Shown here piece by piece: positions 1 to 10,974 of a stretch of 64,000 bases of DNA. Numbering within the stretch: the stretch's first letter is position 1; each line of letters begins with the position of its first letter. Origin of the DNA: Hortaea werneckii (Eukaryota > Ascomycota > Dothideomycetes > Mycosphaerellales > Teratosphaeriaceae); assembly GCA_037044905.1 (NCBI GenBank), contig JBAOKB010000087.1, positions 1 through 64,000 on the forward strand. Reading direction: 5' to 3'. A program made the translations under genes and the position numbers. Under the pieces are notes generated by a model that ran no database searches, was not told the origin of the DNA, and saw only the letters and a list, made by a program, of their open reading frames with translations.

Positions 1-1970
1 CAAATCTGGTGAGTACCCTACACTTTTCTCACATCCTTCCTTATCTACTACTTCAAGCTGCAACGTTTCCGGAGTCCATTAGCTGACGCGGCGGGTTTAC
101 AGCAGCAAAAAAGAAGAAGAAGAGCAAGAAGAAGGGTGCTGGCAAGGCACAGGATGCACCAGCAGATTCAAGGGTAAACGGCACCGGCGACGGCGACCAA
201 GATGACGAGGATGACGAGGATGAAACACAAGATGCATCAAGAGTTCGTAGGCACTGACACTGGATTGCTCTATCAAGATCGACATACTCATGTGTCTGAC
301 AGAAGGGTTCCATACCAAACACTATGCCAGACGACGACAAGCCGCATATACCATCGGCGCCTACAGCCCAGGAACCGCAGGTAGAACGCGAAGACATGCC
401 CGCAGAGAATGGGGCTCAGCAACCTTCTCCGCAGAAAGACAACGAGACGTCGACGGATCATGCCCCGAGCCAGAACGCCATGACTGCCGAATCGTCATCT
501 GAAGCACCTTTAGACACCACTTCGCGCTTAGACGCCATGCAACAAGAGCGCAATACTCTCCGCGACGAGGTCACCAAGCTTCGACAGAGTCTAGAGGACC
601 TACAGCGACAGCATACAGAAGAAGTATCAGGCGTAAAAGAGGAGCTAGAACAGACACAGCAAAGTAGAGAGCACGCCGAGACTCAGTACCGGAACCTGCT
701 CGGCAAGGTCAACACCATTAGGTCTCAGCTTGGAGAAAGACTCAAGGCAGACGCTGAGGAGCTGGAACAAGCACGTGGAAAGATCGATGAGCTGGAGTCA
801 GAGAAGACAAGTGCACGAGAAGAGAACGAGCGATTGCAGGAGCAAATCTCCAGCATGAATACCCGAGTGGACGAACAGGCAGGCGAAATTGAGAATCTAC
901 GAAGCCGGACCAACTTGTCCACGACCAATTGGGCGAAAGAAAGAGACGACATGGTTTCCAAGGAGGCATACCTGCGAGAAGAGTACGAAGTCGCGCGGCA
1001 AGCCATGCAGGATTGGGAGATCCTGGCAACAGAGGAACGATCACGGCGGGAGACCCTCGAAGAGCGTGTATCGGATCTGGAAGAACAGCTTGGAGGATCT
1101 AGAGAGGCGTTTGAGCGGGTGAAGAACGAGGCAGAAACGCAAGGCGGCACCGTCGACGGACTTCAACGGGCACTGCGTGAGCTACAAGAGGAACGGAAAC
1201 GCGAGCTCCGGGAGCTAGTCGAGCGCTCAGAGTCCCAACTAGACGAGCTACGAAAACAAACCACGCTCGCAGACGAGAACGCAACAGCACTCAAGCAGCA
1301 ACTGGAGAACACGAAGAAGGACCTCGACCGGGCCCTCCCCTTCGAGAAGGAAGTGAAGGAGAAGAACCTCCTAATCGGCAAGCTGCGCCACGAAGCCGTG
1401 ATCCTAAACGACCACCTCACGAAAGCCCTGCGCTTCCTCAAGCGCGCCAAGCCCGAGGACACGGTCGACCGCCGCCTCGTCACCAACCACTTCCTGCACT
1501 TCCTGGCCCTGGACCGCAGCGACCCCAAGAAATTCCAGGTCCTGCAGCTCATCGCCGCCCTGCTGGCCTGGGACGAGTCGCAAAAGGAACAGGCGGGCTT
1601 GCTGCGCGCCGGGTCCGGCTCCGCGCAGTCCCTGAAGCTGCCTATGTCCCCCTTCCGACGCACCCCGTCCACGCCCAGCTTGAGCGCGGATTTCATCCCG
1701 GAAAGCCCGGGTGGCGCGAGCCGTGAGAGCTTGGCGGAACTGTGGAGCGATTTCTTGGAACGCGAGGCTGAGGCCGGTGGCGCGAGTGGGACGGGTAGTC
1801 GGCGTCCGAGTCTGGCGAAGAATGTGAGGAGTCCGAGTATGACGAGTGCGGGGGGGATGGTGAGTCCGCGGGCGGAGAGAGGGGGGTCGCCTGAGGCTAG
1901 GAGGACGGAGAAGGAGAAAGAGAAAGAAGGTAGTGCTGGGGGCGGAGGTAATCAGAATCCTGCTAAGTAG
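1..1970 (+). CDS. RUD3: Golgin of the RUD3 / GRAB-domain family, 5' end outside the window
   Basis: Coiled-coil Golgi matrix protein; in yeast Rud3 is held on cis-Golgi membranes by Arf1 through its C-terminal GRAB domain and acts in ER-to-Golgi traffic. Visible exons: 1-8, then an intron 9-102 (GTGAGT donor), an exon 103-246 encoding a Lys-rich run (KKKKKSKKKG) and an acidic stretch, an intron at about 247-330, and the main exon to the stop at 1970. The main exon has a long charged coiled coil (about 290 residues), then the GRAB-like block (LLIGKLRHEAVILNDHLTKA, followed by FLHFLALDR), then a Ser/Pro/Gly-rich tail. The second intron could also be 243-302; both keep frame. The Lys-rich N-terminus matches family habit. 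The start codon is not in the window. Confidence 0.82.
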
Positions 1971-2561
1971 GCTGGAATGGATAGCGGGGATTCTGCTGCT
2001 GTGTGGCAGGCGTATGAAATCTTCACGTTATGATAGAGATTCGCTTCTGACCTTCCCATTGTTGGCGCTCAAGCGCTTGAACTAGCGACGCGGTCCATTA
2101 TAGAATCCGGGGACACCTTCGAACAGATGGTCCGAAGTAGGCAAGTTACGAGGGGCACGATCGATCAGAACTCTGATGCAGCTTCGCCATGTCTCTGCGC
2201 AGCTTCCAACCCTCCACCCTCCGACAACATGCTGCCAAGCTTTTGGCTTCCCACGGCGCGCGGGGAAACAGTTGTTCCAAAGCCTGAACGTGTCCCAAAA
2301 ATCATCACAGTCGCTGGGCAAGCCTCAATTCAACTGCATTCTCTGCGTCCATTTTGGGCGCCAGTATATATAAAACCTTTGAAGTCCTATTGAGCTGTAG
2401 GATCAATGCTCCCTAGCGCCACGCTCATTTCCTTCACCCAGACACCTTCCGCCCATGGTCCCTCGAGCATGTTCCCCCCATGCTTCTAACACCAGAACGC
2501 CGGCAAACGAGGATTTGGTAACATACGCCGTCTGCGAACGCGACTTCTACGCGTCGCCGCT
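1971..2561. other. Intergenic, between converging genes
   Basis: Shared 3' flank of the golgin (plus) and LST8 (minus). A TATA-like string (TATATAAAA) near 2364 has no gene placed to use it. I see no conserved ORF or RNA. Confidence 0.5.
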
Positions 2562-4090
2562 TCATCTGATTTCTGAATAGTCGTTCAAGGCCACACACAC
2601 CGCGCCACGGTGATGGCCGTTATACTGCCGGATAATAGTCTTGCTCTGCAGTTCCCACAGCCTAGCATAGTGGTCGCTACACGCAGTCACCAAATACGCC
2701 GAGTCGGCACTGAAAGCGCAATCCCATACCCATCGCTGATGGCCATCGAGCTCCTGCTCAAGCTCGAAGCCCTGCGGTGGCTCGTCAGATCCTTGCCGGT
2801 ACGGGTCATCTAAGGCGTTGTGCGAGGGTTGTGAGGAGCCGCCTTCGAGGTCCACGGCCCAGATCCGCGCCGTGTGGTCTGCGGAGCAGGTGGCGAGGTG
2901 GCGTACGTCGGGGGACAGGAGGACGCGGGTAATGTACGTCCCATGCGCTCTGAACTTTGTGACGGGGACTAAACTGGTGACGTCCCGGACTGTGATGAGA
3001 CGCCATACGTAGACGGCGCCGTGGACGCTGTTGCTGACTGCTGCGCAAAGTAGCGAGCCATCCGTTGCTACGGTGACGGAGGCCACGCTTTTGTCTTCCT
3101 CCGGGACGAGCTGATGGCTGCACTTGTTCTCGCCCAGGTCCCATATTCGGACGTTGCCACCTCGGTCGCAGGAGATGAGCTCGCCTTGGTTAGGATGGAT
3201 GACTACGTCGTTGACTGGAACACCGTGGGAGTAGTTGCGCTGTATGTGGCCGCTGCGGGTATCCCAGATTTTGACCGTGCCTGAGAGAGTTAGCATAATG
3301 AGTACCGCTTTTGAGAGACCGGAGGAGGAAAGAACACGAACCATCTTCTGAGCTAGTCACCATCCATTTGCCCTCGCAGTGAAACTGCAAACCAGTAATG
3401 TTACCCGTGTGTCCTTCAAACGTAAGAACTGCGGCTGGATTTGTGGATTTGATATCGTAAAGTTTGACCGTGTGATGGCCGGCGGCGGCGAGGTACCGCT
3501 TGTCGGGTGAGATACACAGCCGGTTGACCTGTGAGTCCGGGTGAGGAATGGTCCTCGAACAGATCCCGCTTAGTGCTTCCCAGAACCTGGGATTCTTGTC
3601 AGTATCAGTCACTTGGTGTTTCGAACCTTAGAGCAAAATCGACGTGCGAGCTTCGTGAGTGCAGAAGTGGCGGCTATCTTTAGGCTCCCGACTGCTGGCA
3701 ACAGCCCGTCCTTTGATAGACGTTGTAGCCTCGTGATTGCCGTTAACCATAATGGCGTCGTGAAGACCAGAGCACAATATCGTGCCGTGTTTCTTTCAAG
3801 GCGCTCACCATGAGGTCTGGCAAGTGCACTCAGCCACGCTCAACCGAGAATCGTCCCGATGATCCCTCTCGTCTGGGCGGAAATGTATACTCGCGGCTGA
3901 CATTATTGCAAATGCAAAAGGACGTTCAACCACCGCTGGCCCAACCCATGCAGTCCCCAGCGCCACTTGTTTTCTGGCTTGTTAAGACTTACCTGATCGT
4001 GTGGTCATATCCAGCTAAGTCCCATATCAGCACCCAGGTCAGAGCCACTACAGATCAATATCACTTACCGGTACAGAGAATGACACTCAT
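2562..4090 (-). CDS. LST8: TOR complex subunit LST8 (WD40 protein)
   Basis: Seven-bladed WD40 protein shared by TORC1 and TORC2, where it binds and stabilises the Tor kinase domain. Four exons on the minus strand: 4090-4069 (22 nt, MSVILCT), 4014-3993 (22 nt, AGYDHTI), 3586-3342 and 3280-2562. Together they give 335 residues. The two tiny exons restore the invariant family start, MSVILCTAGYDHTIRFWEAL. Reading only the long ORFs would miss them and would place a false Met at 3612 inside the third intron. Conserved strings include HPDSQVNRLCISPDKRYLAA, TSSEDGTVKIWD and VWDCAFSADSAYLVTACSD. Donors are GTAAGT for the first two introns and GTTCGT for the last. The third intron (3587-3992) is about 400 nt, long for this window. 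Confidence 0.93.
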
Positions 4091-5077
4091 TTTGCCAGGC
4101 GCTCACAACAATAGCGCTGCTCGGGATGTGAAGAGCCGGGATCCTGTGAGAGACTTGGAGCCTCTGAGGAAGGTCGGGAGGCAACCTCCAAGCGCAAAAT
4201 CTCGCCTGCTCCGGTTACCACCCACGCCACCACACCGCCGCGGCAATTATGGGGTCCTGAAGAGAGCTGTCTTGAAACTTGAACATCGATGGACGTCTTC
4301 AACCCGGCCATCGCGTGTCAATGTTCCTCCCCACGTTCTCGGCTGGCGGCTACCGAACGGATCTCCCTGCAGGGCCCACTTGGCGGCCGAGCTTTGCGCA
4401 GTTCCTTCCGCTTTCAACTGGACTTCACTCCTATTGAAGCAACATGGACTGCATCGATGTCGACGCTGTGTGGACAGCTCCCGGAGCGACTGTAGTATCT
4501 CACCACTGGCTTCTCATGATCGACACTTGTCGACTTCTTATAAAATTTACCAGAACGGTGAGGCATTATTCGATGCGCGGGCACAGATATTCCCAGCATG
4601 CGTATGAATGTCCGCATCCATCATAGGCTCTCAGGAAAGCTCACGTTTCGCTACATCGTCGCCCAAGAAAGTCATAACGCCACGGCTCTTGGTATCAGGA
4701 GCGTGTTTTCGCCTCGATTCCTCTACCGCAGCTCCTAACTTGGACAAACTCCCACACATGGTTCACGCAAAACGTGGCGACCTTACCCTACGTTGGAAGC
4801 GCACCCAGCTTGCGCCCTCTGGCATCTCTTTCGGCTTGAACCGTTCGGTCGAGATCCCTCTGCAACGAGCGTCTCCTTCCGGTCCATGCTCAGCTGTCTG
4901 TGGAGCTGAAGTGCCGCTGCTTGCTCATACTGTCGCAAGCCCGGCGGTGACCCAATGTCGGTGTCTACGTGATTCCGCTGTCAGCCAGTGTTGGTGCAGG
5001 TCTGATGTAGCACTGCTCTGCCCACAGAATGTGATGTCTTCACATGATCCAGGCACGACGCGCGCTTTTGGAGTTTA
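4091..5077. other. Upstream region of LST8, no supported gene
   Basis: Open frames run through here on the plus strand (for example to 5078) but have no recognisable domain, use codons unlike the neighbouring genes, and one overlaps LST8 exons. Treated as non-coding. Confidence 0.4.
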
Positions 5078-5276
5078 ATGGCGCACGGCAGCTTTCAGCA
5101 GCTCAATGCGTTCGTGTAAGTATATTTTCAAACCTATTGAACGGGCATCAGGGATTTAGTTGATTGATACCGAATCGCCTCTGCCTCGTCATGCGGTAAC
5201 TATATTGTCAACAGGCAGTGCCAAGGCCGAGTCGTGGCAAGAGCACATCGGTGGGAAAGACCTTCCCCAGATCTAA
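5078..5276 (+). CDS. Possible spliced micro-ORF (31 residues), unrecognised
   Basis: An ATG at 5078 opens a 38-nt frame ending at a perfect GTAAGT donor (5116). Joining to the acceptor at 5218 gives a 31-residue product (MAHGSFQQLNAFV, then AKAESWQEHIGGKDLPQI, then TAA at 5274-5276). Using the AG at 5214 instead gives another frame. The hydrophilic C-terminal half looks protein-like, but I do not recognise a family, and chance splice signals cannot be excluded. Confidence 0.2.
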
Positions 5277-6147
5277 GAAGCAAGGAGAGCTGGCAAAGGG
5301 TAAGTCCCGCGAACCAAGTGCTGTCTCCCACTGCTCAGCAGCTCGACAGAATCACTGTTCTTTTTGATGAAAGATATCATTCAGGCCTCATTGCCAAAGC
5401 AGCATGGACCACAGTACACTTCATCAATACGCCCACATTCGTCGCAATCAGCTTGCGGCGTCTCCGCTCTCCCGAAAACCGCCGCCAACCATGCCTGCCT
5501 GCCGCACTGACCCCTCCGTCACCGAGAGCAGTGTTGTGGCCTGGCCCGCTCACCCTGGCAACCATCAATGGACCCTTCGTCTTTTGCTGGGGAACCTTGT
5601 AAGCCGCCCAAATTCCCTAGCTATGACAGCTACAGCGGAGGGTGTTTCGCGCCTCGCGGCTTCTCCTGATTTCGTCCGCAATGCATTTTCCACCGCACGA
5701 GAATGAAACCGCATTTGAAAATGGCATAGGCTTGTCGAGCGTCGCTGGCGCTACAAGCGCATGTAAGTTATATAGCCACTTTTTGCCATTTTGCGCATGA
5801 AAATCGGCCATGAGGGAATTTCGACTGAATTACACTCTCCGCTTCATCGAAACGACTTCATGGTCATGTTCTACTCTAAGTACCGGAACAGTATCCAGAG
5901 AACTTTTCGTTGAGCTCTGGGCCGCACTCCTTTTTTTTTTTTTTTTTTTTTTTTGCATAAGAAGCTGCTTCTCCCCAGATGTCTCCAAATTTCTTCTACG
6001 CCACATCCACTACAACTTCACCAGGCACGTATCCCACCACAAGCATCCACAACATCTGCATACGTAAAGCCCGACCATAATACATAACCACCACAGACAC
6101 AGATCCCATCACAGCGACCGGCACCACCAGCGCACACAAGGCCCCAT
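5277..6147. other. Intergenic, contains a T24 homopolymer
   Basis: No supported gene. A run of 24 T lies at 5931-5954, followed by a C/A-rich leader-like stretch (6000-6147) just before the ORF that starts at 6148. Confidence 0.5.
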
Positions 6148-6684
6148 ATGGCTACCACCGCCACACACGACTACACACAACCGGCCCACTTCAACTTTTC
6201 GGCACCCGCTTCAGATATGGCCCCAAACGCTTTCTGGCCGTGGGTAGGAGCAGACCTGTGCGATCCTCGCCGGGACCACAAGCTCCAGGCCGAGCCGTGG
6301 GGGAACGATACCAACACCCTCGTCGGCAACCTGTACCTCTACCTGACCCTCGCCCGCTGCTCCATCATGATCGGCCGCCCCATCACCCCGCGGGCCAAAG
6401 GATGGATGCAAGTCGCGGTGGGACGACTGCTGGAGCTGCTCGACCTTGGGCAATTGGCCGAAATAACCGACGAAGCGAAAGAGATCCGAAGCCTTCTCCA
6501 CGCCGGCCGCCTGCTGTCCGACGACGCGGGTTGGCACCTCTACAAGCTGGCGTGGCACGGTTCAGCACCGGAAGAGAAAGGAGGGATTTATTGCGTGCGC
6601 GAGCGCGAATTGCAGCTCCTCAATCGGACGCGCGAGGTTTTCCGAGGCTTACCACCACTCAGCGAGCACCATCGGCTTTGCTGA
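6148..6684 (+). CDS. Hypothetical protein, 178 residues, 3' end uncertain
   Basis: I do not recognise this protein. It begins MATTATHDYTQPAHFNFSAP, is Trp/Leu-rich and mainly helical in character, and has no signal peptide or membrane span. A C/A-rich leader typical of fungal 5' UTRs precedes the ATG. Codon use is biased to C/G at third positions like real genes. The frame ends at 6684. However, from about 6665 a second frame reads on with equally convincing composition (STIGFADLETIRSSVDFRQG, ending HERWDSKRD before TGA near 6817). The true gene may therefore contain a small intron that I cannot place, or carry a frameshift. Confidence 0.4.
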   Translation: MATTATHDYTQPAHFNFSAPASDMAPNAFWPWVGADLCDPRRDHKLQAEPWGNDTNTLVGNLYLYLTLARCSIMIGRPITPRAKGWMQVAVGRLLELLDLGQLAEITDEAKEIRSLLHAGRLLSDDAGWHLYKLAWHGSAPEEKGGIYCVRERELQLLNRTREVFRGLPPLSEHHRLC

Positions 6685-7039
6685 TCTCGAGACGATTCGC
6701 TCGAGTGTGGATTTCCGACAAGGAAGAGTCGGCACCATGCGCGAGACAAGCGCTATCTGGAGGGCTCTACGTGAGCACATATCGCCGCATGAGCGTTGGG
6801 ATTCGAAGAGGGACTGACTGGTCTTCTGCTTGTTGCAGTCGAGAGAAGAGCGACCGCGGAGGACAACGGAGGTTTGGAATCAGATTCACGAGGGCTGAAA
6901 TCCTGGGGGAGGGGGAAGGGAAAGGTTTTCTAGGCATTTTTGCATGTTGTTGCTTCACATTGTAATTTTAAATTGGAAAATGTCAATTTTCACCAAATTG
7001 CTCGACCTAATCTATCATCGCTTTTTTCCCACGTTCGTC
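6685..7039. other. 3' flank between converging genes
   Basis: Contains the alternative coding-like continuation of the preceding ORF (to about 6817), then A/T-rich DNA that probably holds the 3' ends of both flanking transcripts. Nothing else seen. Confidence 0.4.
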
Positions 7040-10000
7040 TCATGAAAGGAGCGAAAGCCGCTCAAATGCTTTCAACACCGGCGCTGTCCGCTGTTGACCT
7101 GAAGCCTCCATCGCTTCCCACAGTACCCCTTCGCCACCCCACGGCCTGCTTGTATTTCCTTCCACATTGCCGTTGGTCGGCGCTGGCGGCGCATTTGGTG
7201 CTCCTTGTGAGAACACCTCGCTCAGATGAGTATTGCACGCCTGGAACACCTCTTGTGCCGCCGTCTCCACCGCGACCGCGCGCTCGCGCATGGCTCTCCG
7301 CATCAGACTCTCGACCAGCGTCGTCAAATCGCTGACGATGGAGTTCAGCCTCTCAATCAGTCGTGCGATGGAGTTGACCAGGTATTCTTCCTCATACACC
7401 GTACCCTTCTTGCCCTTGGCTCGCTTCCTTTCCTCCCGTCGTCGGTTCTTGGAAGTCTTCCGAGTCGCGTTCGTGGCGAGCGTGCCTGTGCTCCGGTTCG
7501 TATACCTCGTCATGAAGGTGCCGGTGGTGGAGGCGTTTGTCGTCACGAGGGAGATGTCGTCGGGAACATCGGCATCGGGGGCATCTACTCCGCCGTCGAT
7601 GAATGCCATGGGATCCTCGGCCTTCTTCTCTCGCAGCTCTCGTAATCTTGGCACCTGCGCGTTCAGTTGTGTTCGCATCTCTGCCAGCATCTCGGTCATG
7701 GAAGCCGAAGACTCAATGAGTCCCGGATCGACGACGGATTTCAGTAGCTCTGGTCGCTTGTGCTTGGCCACCAGTCTCGTCGCTTCTGAGAACTGGTAGC
7801 CTTTGCATAGCAGCGTTGCTGCGGTTTCGAGGTCATGCAGGTACTCGAGATGCACGGTAGCTGCAGCGCCGAAATTCTTTGCTTCTTCTAACGCCGCGGC
7901 AAGGTCTCCCGCCAAGGTCGTCATTTCTTCCTCGGGCAACGGTATGAGTTCAGCAGCACCAAGACATTCCTGCCACAGGCTAGCCGCTCGGTATACCTCG
8001 TAAGCAGAGGCGTAGTCTTGCACAAACTCATATGCGATTCCGGCTTCCTTGTACCTGTTCCGACTGTTGAGATGGTCCGCGTACAGTCGCATGAGCTCGG
8101 CTGTCTTGGCTCCATCGTAACGGTACAGTGTGATCGCTGTGCTGTACAATTCATGCTTGATGGTGTACTGCTTCACTTCGTCGAAATCTCCAATTGCGTG
8201 AAGATGCGACAACGCTTTCTGGTATCGGCGAAGATCATTGTCGATTCCAAAGCGCTGCCTCAAAGGCTGCATGTCGTGTAGACCTTGCAGGTATGGCAAA
8301 TACTCCCGTGGATCCTTCTGTGATTGCTGCGCTACGAGCAAGGCAACATCCAGGTCATAGATCCCCAAGGCGGTGTCGTAGAGTTGGTTCACGTCCGCGA
8401 GGAAGCAAATATGCTCGACGGCAGATTCTAATGCTTCTTGGTTCTGCTGCTTCCTTAATTCGGACACCAGCATGAGACCAGCCTCCAGATCTGGCGGAGA
8501 CTTGCAGACGTGTGCGGTGACAATGTTCTGCAAATTCGACGACCTCTTGTCCTGAAGAGCAGTGAGAAATGCATCGCAGACCTTGTTGACCTTTGAAGTG
8601 CTCCCGCTTTGAATTGTGGCCGCTTCATCAGGAGCGCCTTTGCTCAATGGTTTGTCGAGTTTTGTGGTAAGTGTCTCCTTGTACATCGTTTCAGCTACGT
8701 TCTCTTCAGAGAGCGAGCTCAGGAAGAGATCAACGTGCTCTGTCTTCTTCACCTGCTTAATGAAGAGCTCGATGTCTTGCATGAATTGCTCTGGGGCGTA
8801 GTCGTGCAGGATGTTCATGTCGACTCGGTGAGAGCGACATATCATGAAAGCTTTCTTGTAGTCTCGGTTCACGATGCAGTTTCGAACACCTGCAAGTACG
8901 AGCGCGCGAGGGTAGATAGTTTCAAGATTACCGCGAGGCATTTGTAAGATAAGAGCGAAGGTGCTGGGTACGACGGTGACAATCTTGGCTCCTCGTTCGA
9001 CGTTGCGGCATCTTTCGTCTTTCTCTGGCTCATCCGGCGGTATTTGTAAGTCCTCGTCATCTGCCAGATGTACAAACTTCAGAAGGTGATTCGTAGTCGT
9101 GAATATGAGATGCGAAGAGGTCGCAACAAATGATGTGCAGCGTATTGGCAAAGGCCTTCCTTGCCTTCGCAATGCACCGTTCTCGCTCAGACTGAAGCCA
9201 TCTTCGCCCATGCGCGTCACTTCTGTACTTTGCTCGTCCTCTACCCGGCCAAGCGACTTGGTGTCACGCAGTGTTGCACGCATCATGGGCTTGGATGCAT
9301 AGTCGCAAGCATAAGTCGAGACATGTGTCCCGTGCTTCACGATGATCTCTTTGCCATCAGCGCTGAACCACACATCGTCGATAGCCTCAGGCAGCTCGAC
9401 CTCATCCAAAGCCATGGGCGGTGGAACATTTGCAAAGCGGAGAGGCGTGACCTTCAGTATCTTCCCATCAATGACCGCAACAAGACCCATATCAAGCGGT
9501 GGTAAGACATGGCCGCGACTGACCGCCAGGCTGTAGTTCAACATGCGCAGCTCTTCGCCATTGGAGCACGAAATTTGCAAAGATTTTTCGGAACTCCAAG
9601 CAGCAGTGAGACTGCGGCTGAGCATGTTCGTGCCAAAACGGAGTTCCTGCTTGAGGTAATAATGGTAATTTCCCATTGTCCAGAGCTGTACTCGGTCTTT
9701 CAGGATTACTGCAAGTACAGTCGAGTCGACATTCCAGCTCAAGCTGACGTGGCGACCACTGGTCTCAGCTTCCTCTTTGCTCAGGCGAAGGTCGAACTCG
9801 CCGTGTCGGAGACCATTTCGCTCAAAGAATACGGTTCGGAGGCATCCATCATCCTTACGCTGTACACAAGCCAGCAACTGCCCACTCGGCTTCCAGCTAA
9901 GTGCTCCCTCCAGACCATTAACTGGCTCTGAAACGCTCTCGAGCACTCCTTCTCGATTGTAGACCCGAAGGATACGTCTGCGTGGTTCGGCTTCCAGTAT

Positions 10001-10663
10001 GGTGTTTGTTGCCACGTACTGGCCATCGCCCCTCCAGGAGATAGAGACTTTTCCATCGTCTAGCGGGCTCAAAATACCTTCGTCAATATGTTCCGGCACA
10101 GTCGGGTCTCGCAGAGCTTTGGCAGCCCCGCGTCCTTTGAATTGGGTTTCCTTCTTACCCCAACCAACAGAAACATGGTTCGAGACCTTCACGTCGTCTG
10201 GTGAAAGCGTGACGTTTGCGGTGGGGTCAAAGTCTCTTGTCATCAAGAGAAAAGTCCCCGCGGTGGTGGCGAGGGCTAACAGCTCCTCGTCCGGGCTCCA
10301 TGCTGCTGCAGAGATGCCATCGTCGACAGTACCAACGATCTCGACCAGTTCCTTGCCGGGCTGTGGCTCTGTCCTGATTACAACAATATCGCCGTGGGCA
10401 AGAACAACGCAAATAGTCTGCGTGTCTGCGAAGCTATGGAGATCTAGAATCTGATCGGTAGCTTGAGCATCCCATGAGGCAATGGCAATTGACTCTTCCG
10501 CGTCTGTGGCCTCTGGTGGTACACGCTTTAATGAGATAGATGGACTGGACTCGGATGGCCCAAACGCACAAATCGTGCCATCGAGGTCATGACAGATCGC
10601 AGTCAGAGCTGCAGGCTCCGTAAACTTTATGGAAGTGCTTTGAGTATTGCGAAGATTGCGCAT
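7040..10663 (-). CDS. ELP1: Elongator complex subunit 1 (Elp1/Iki3)
   Basis: Scaffold of the Elongator complex, which makes the cm5/mcm5 side chain on wobble uridines of cytoplasmic tRNAs. Single exon, 1207 residues from the Met at 10663; this start is chosen because MRNLRN is the conserved family N-terminus. The open frame extends 39 codons further upstream without support. The N-terminal half has the degenerate beta-propeller repeats (for example AAWSPDEELLALAT and ISWRGDGQYVATNT). The C-terminal half is a helical TPR-like solenoid. Residues about 1068-1090 form the conserved basic tRNA-binding patch (RKTSKNRRREERKRAKGKKG), followed by EEEYLVNSIARLIERLN. The length matches fungal homologues. 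COX8 lies 311 bp upstream on the same strand. Confidence 0.96.
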   Translation of the reverse strand: MRNLRNTQSTSIKFTEPAALTAICHDLDGTICAFGPSESSPSISLKRVPPEATDAEESIAIASWDAQATDQILDLHSFADTQTICVVLAHGDIVVIRTEPQPGKELVEIVGTVDDGISAAAWSPDEELLALATTAGTFLLMTRDFDPTANVTLSPDDVKVSNHVSVGWGKKETQFKGRGAAKALRDPTVPEHIDEGILSPLDDGKVSISWRGDGQYVATNTILEAEPRRRILRVYNREGVLESVSEPVNGLEGALSWKPSGQLLACVQRKDDGCLRTVFFERNGLRHGEFDLRLSKEEAETSGRHVSLSWNVDSTVLAVILKDRVQLWTMGNYHYYLKQELRFGTNMLSRSLTAAWSSEKSLQISCSNGEELRMLNYSLAVSRGHVLPPLDMGLVAVIDGKILKVTPLRFANVPPPMALDEVELPEAIDDVWFSADGKEIIVKHGTHVSTYACDYASKPMMRATLRDTKSLGRVEDEQSTEVTRMGEDGFSLSENGALRRQGRPLPIRCTSFVATSSHLIFTTTNHLLKFVHLADDEDLQIPPDEPEKDERCRNVERGAKIVTVVPSTFALILQMPRGNLETIYPRALVLAGVRNCIVNRDYKKAFMICRSHRVDMNILHDYAPEQFMQDIELFIKQVKKTEHVDLFLSSLSEENVAETMYKETLTTKLDKPLSKGAPDEAATIQSGSTSKVNKVCDAFLTALQDKRSSNLQNIVTAHVCKSPPDLEAGLMLVSELRKQQNQEALESAVEHICFLADVNQLYDTALGIYDLDVALLVAQQSQKDPREYLPYLQGLHDMQPLRQRFGIDNDLRRYQKALSHLHAIGDFDEVKQYTIKHELYSTAITLYRYDGAKTAELMRLYADHLNSRNRYKEAGIAYEFVQDYASAYEVYRAASLWQECLGAAELIPLPEEEMTTLAGDLAAALEEAKNFGAAATVHLEYLHDLETAATLLCKGYQFSEATRLVAKHKRPELLKSVVDPGLIESSASMTEMLAEMRTQLNAQVPRLRELREKKAEDPMAFIDGGVDAPDADVPDDISLVTTNASTTGTFMTRYTNRSTGTLATNATRKTSKNRRREERKRAKGKKGTVYEEEYLVNSIARLIERLNSIVSDLTTLVESLMRRAMRERAVAVETAAQEVFQACNTHLSEVFSQGAPNAPPAPTNGNVEGNTSRPWGGEGVLWEAMEASGQQRTAPVLKAFERLSLLS

Positions 10664-10974
10664 GCTGTCATTCCTGGGACTATTGACCAGAGCCGCTTTC
10701 AAATTGACTACTACTGATTTTGATATCGACTTCACTTTGACAGAAGACGCTAGTGCGGGTACAGCCGAGATTACAGCCAATCAGACATCTATGCAGGTGT
10801 ATGATACAACATTGCTTCCTACGACACTCGTTCTAAAGCCCCTCTCGCTACGATACAATATGCTGACAGCTGTAGACTATCCGGCAAATATCTGTTCATC
10901 TCGTTGGACATGCGGAAACTCACAACCCATCTCGTAGTGGAACCGTAGAACCCATCCGCATGCAATACAATCCC

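Noticed and set aside
3190..3612. Met at 3612 as the LST8 start
   Set aside because: The bases before the FWEALSG codons are intron ending in an AG acceptor; the real N-terminus is in two upstream micro-exons.
3810..5078. Two long plus-strand ORFs (265 and 156 codons)
   Set aside because: The first is antisense to LST8 exons 1-2; neither has a domain, a leader or convincing composition.
10664..10780. 39-residue N-terminal extension of ELP1
   Set aside because: The family begins at MRNLRN; the extension lies in the probable 5' leader.
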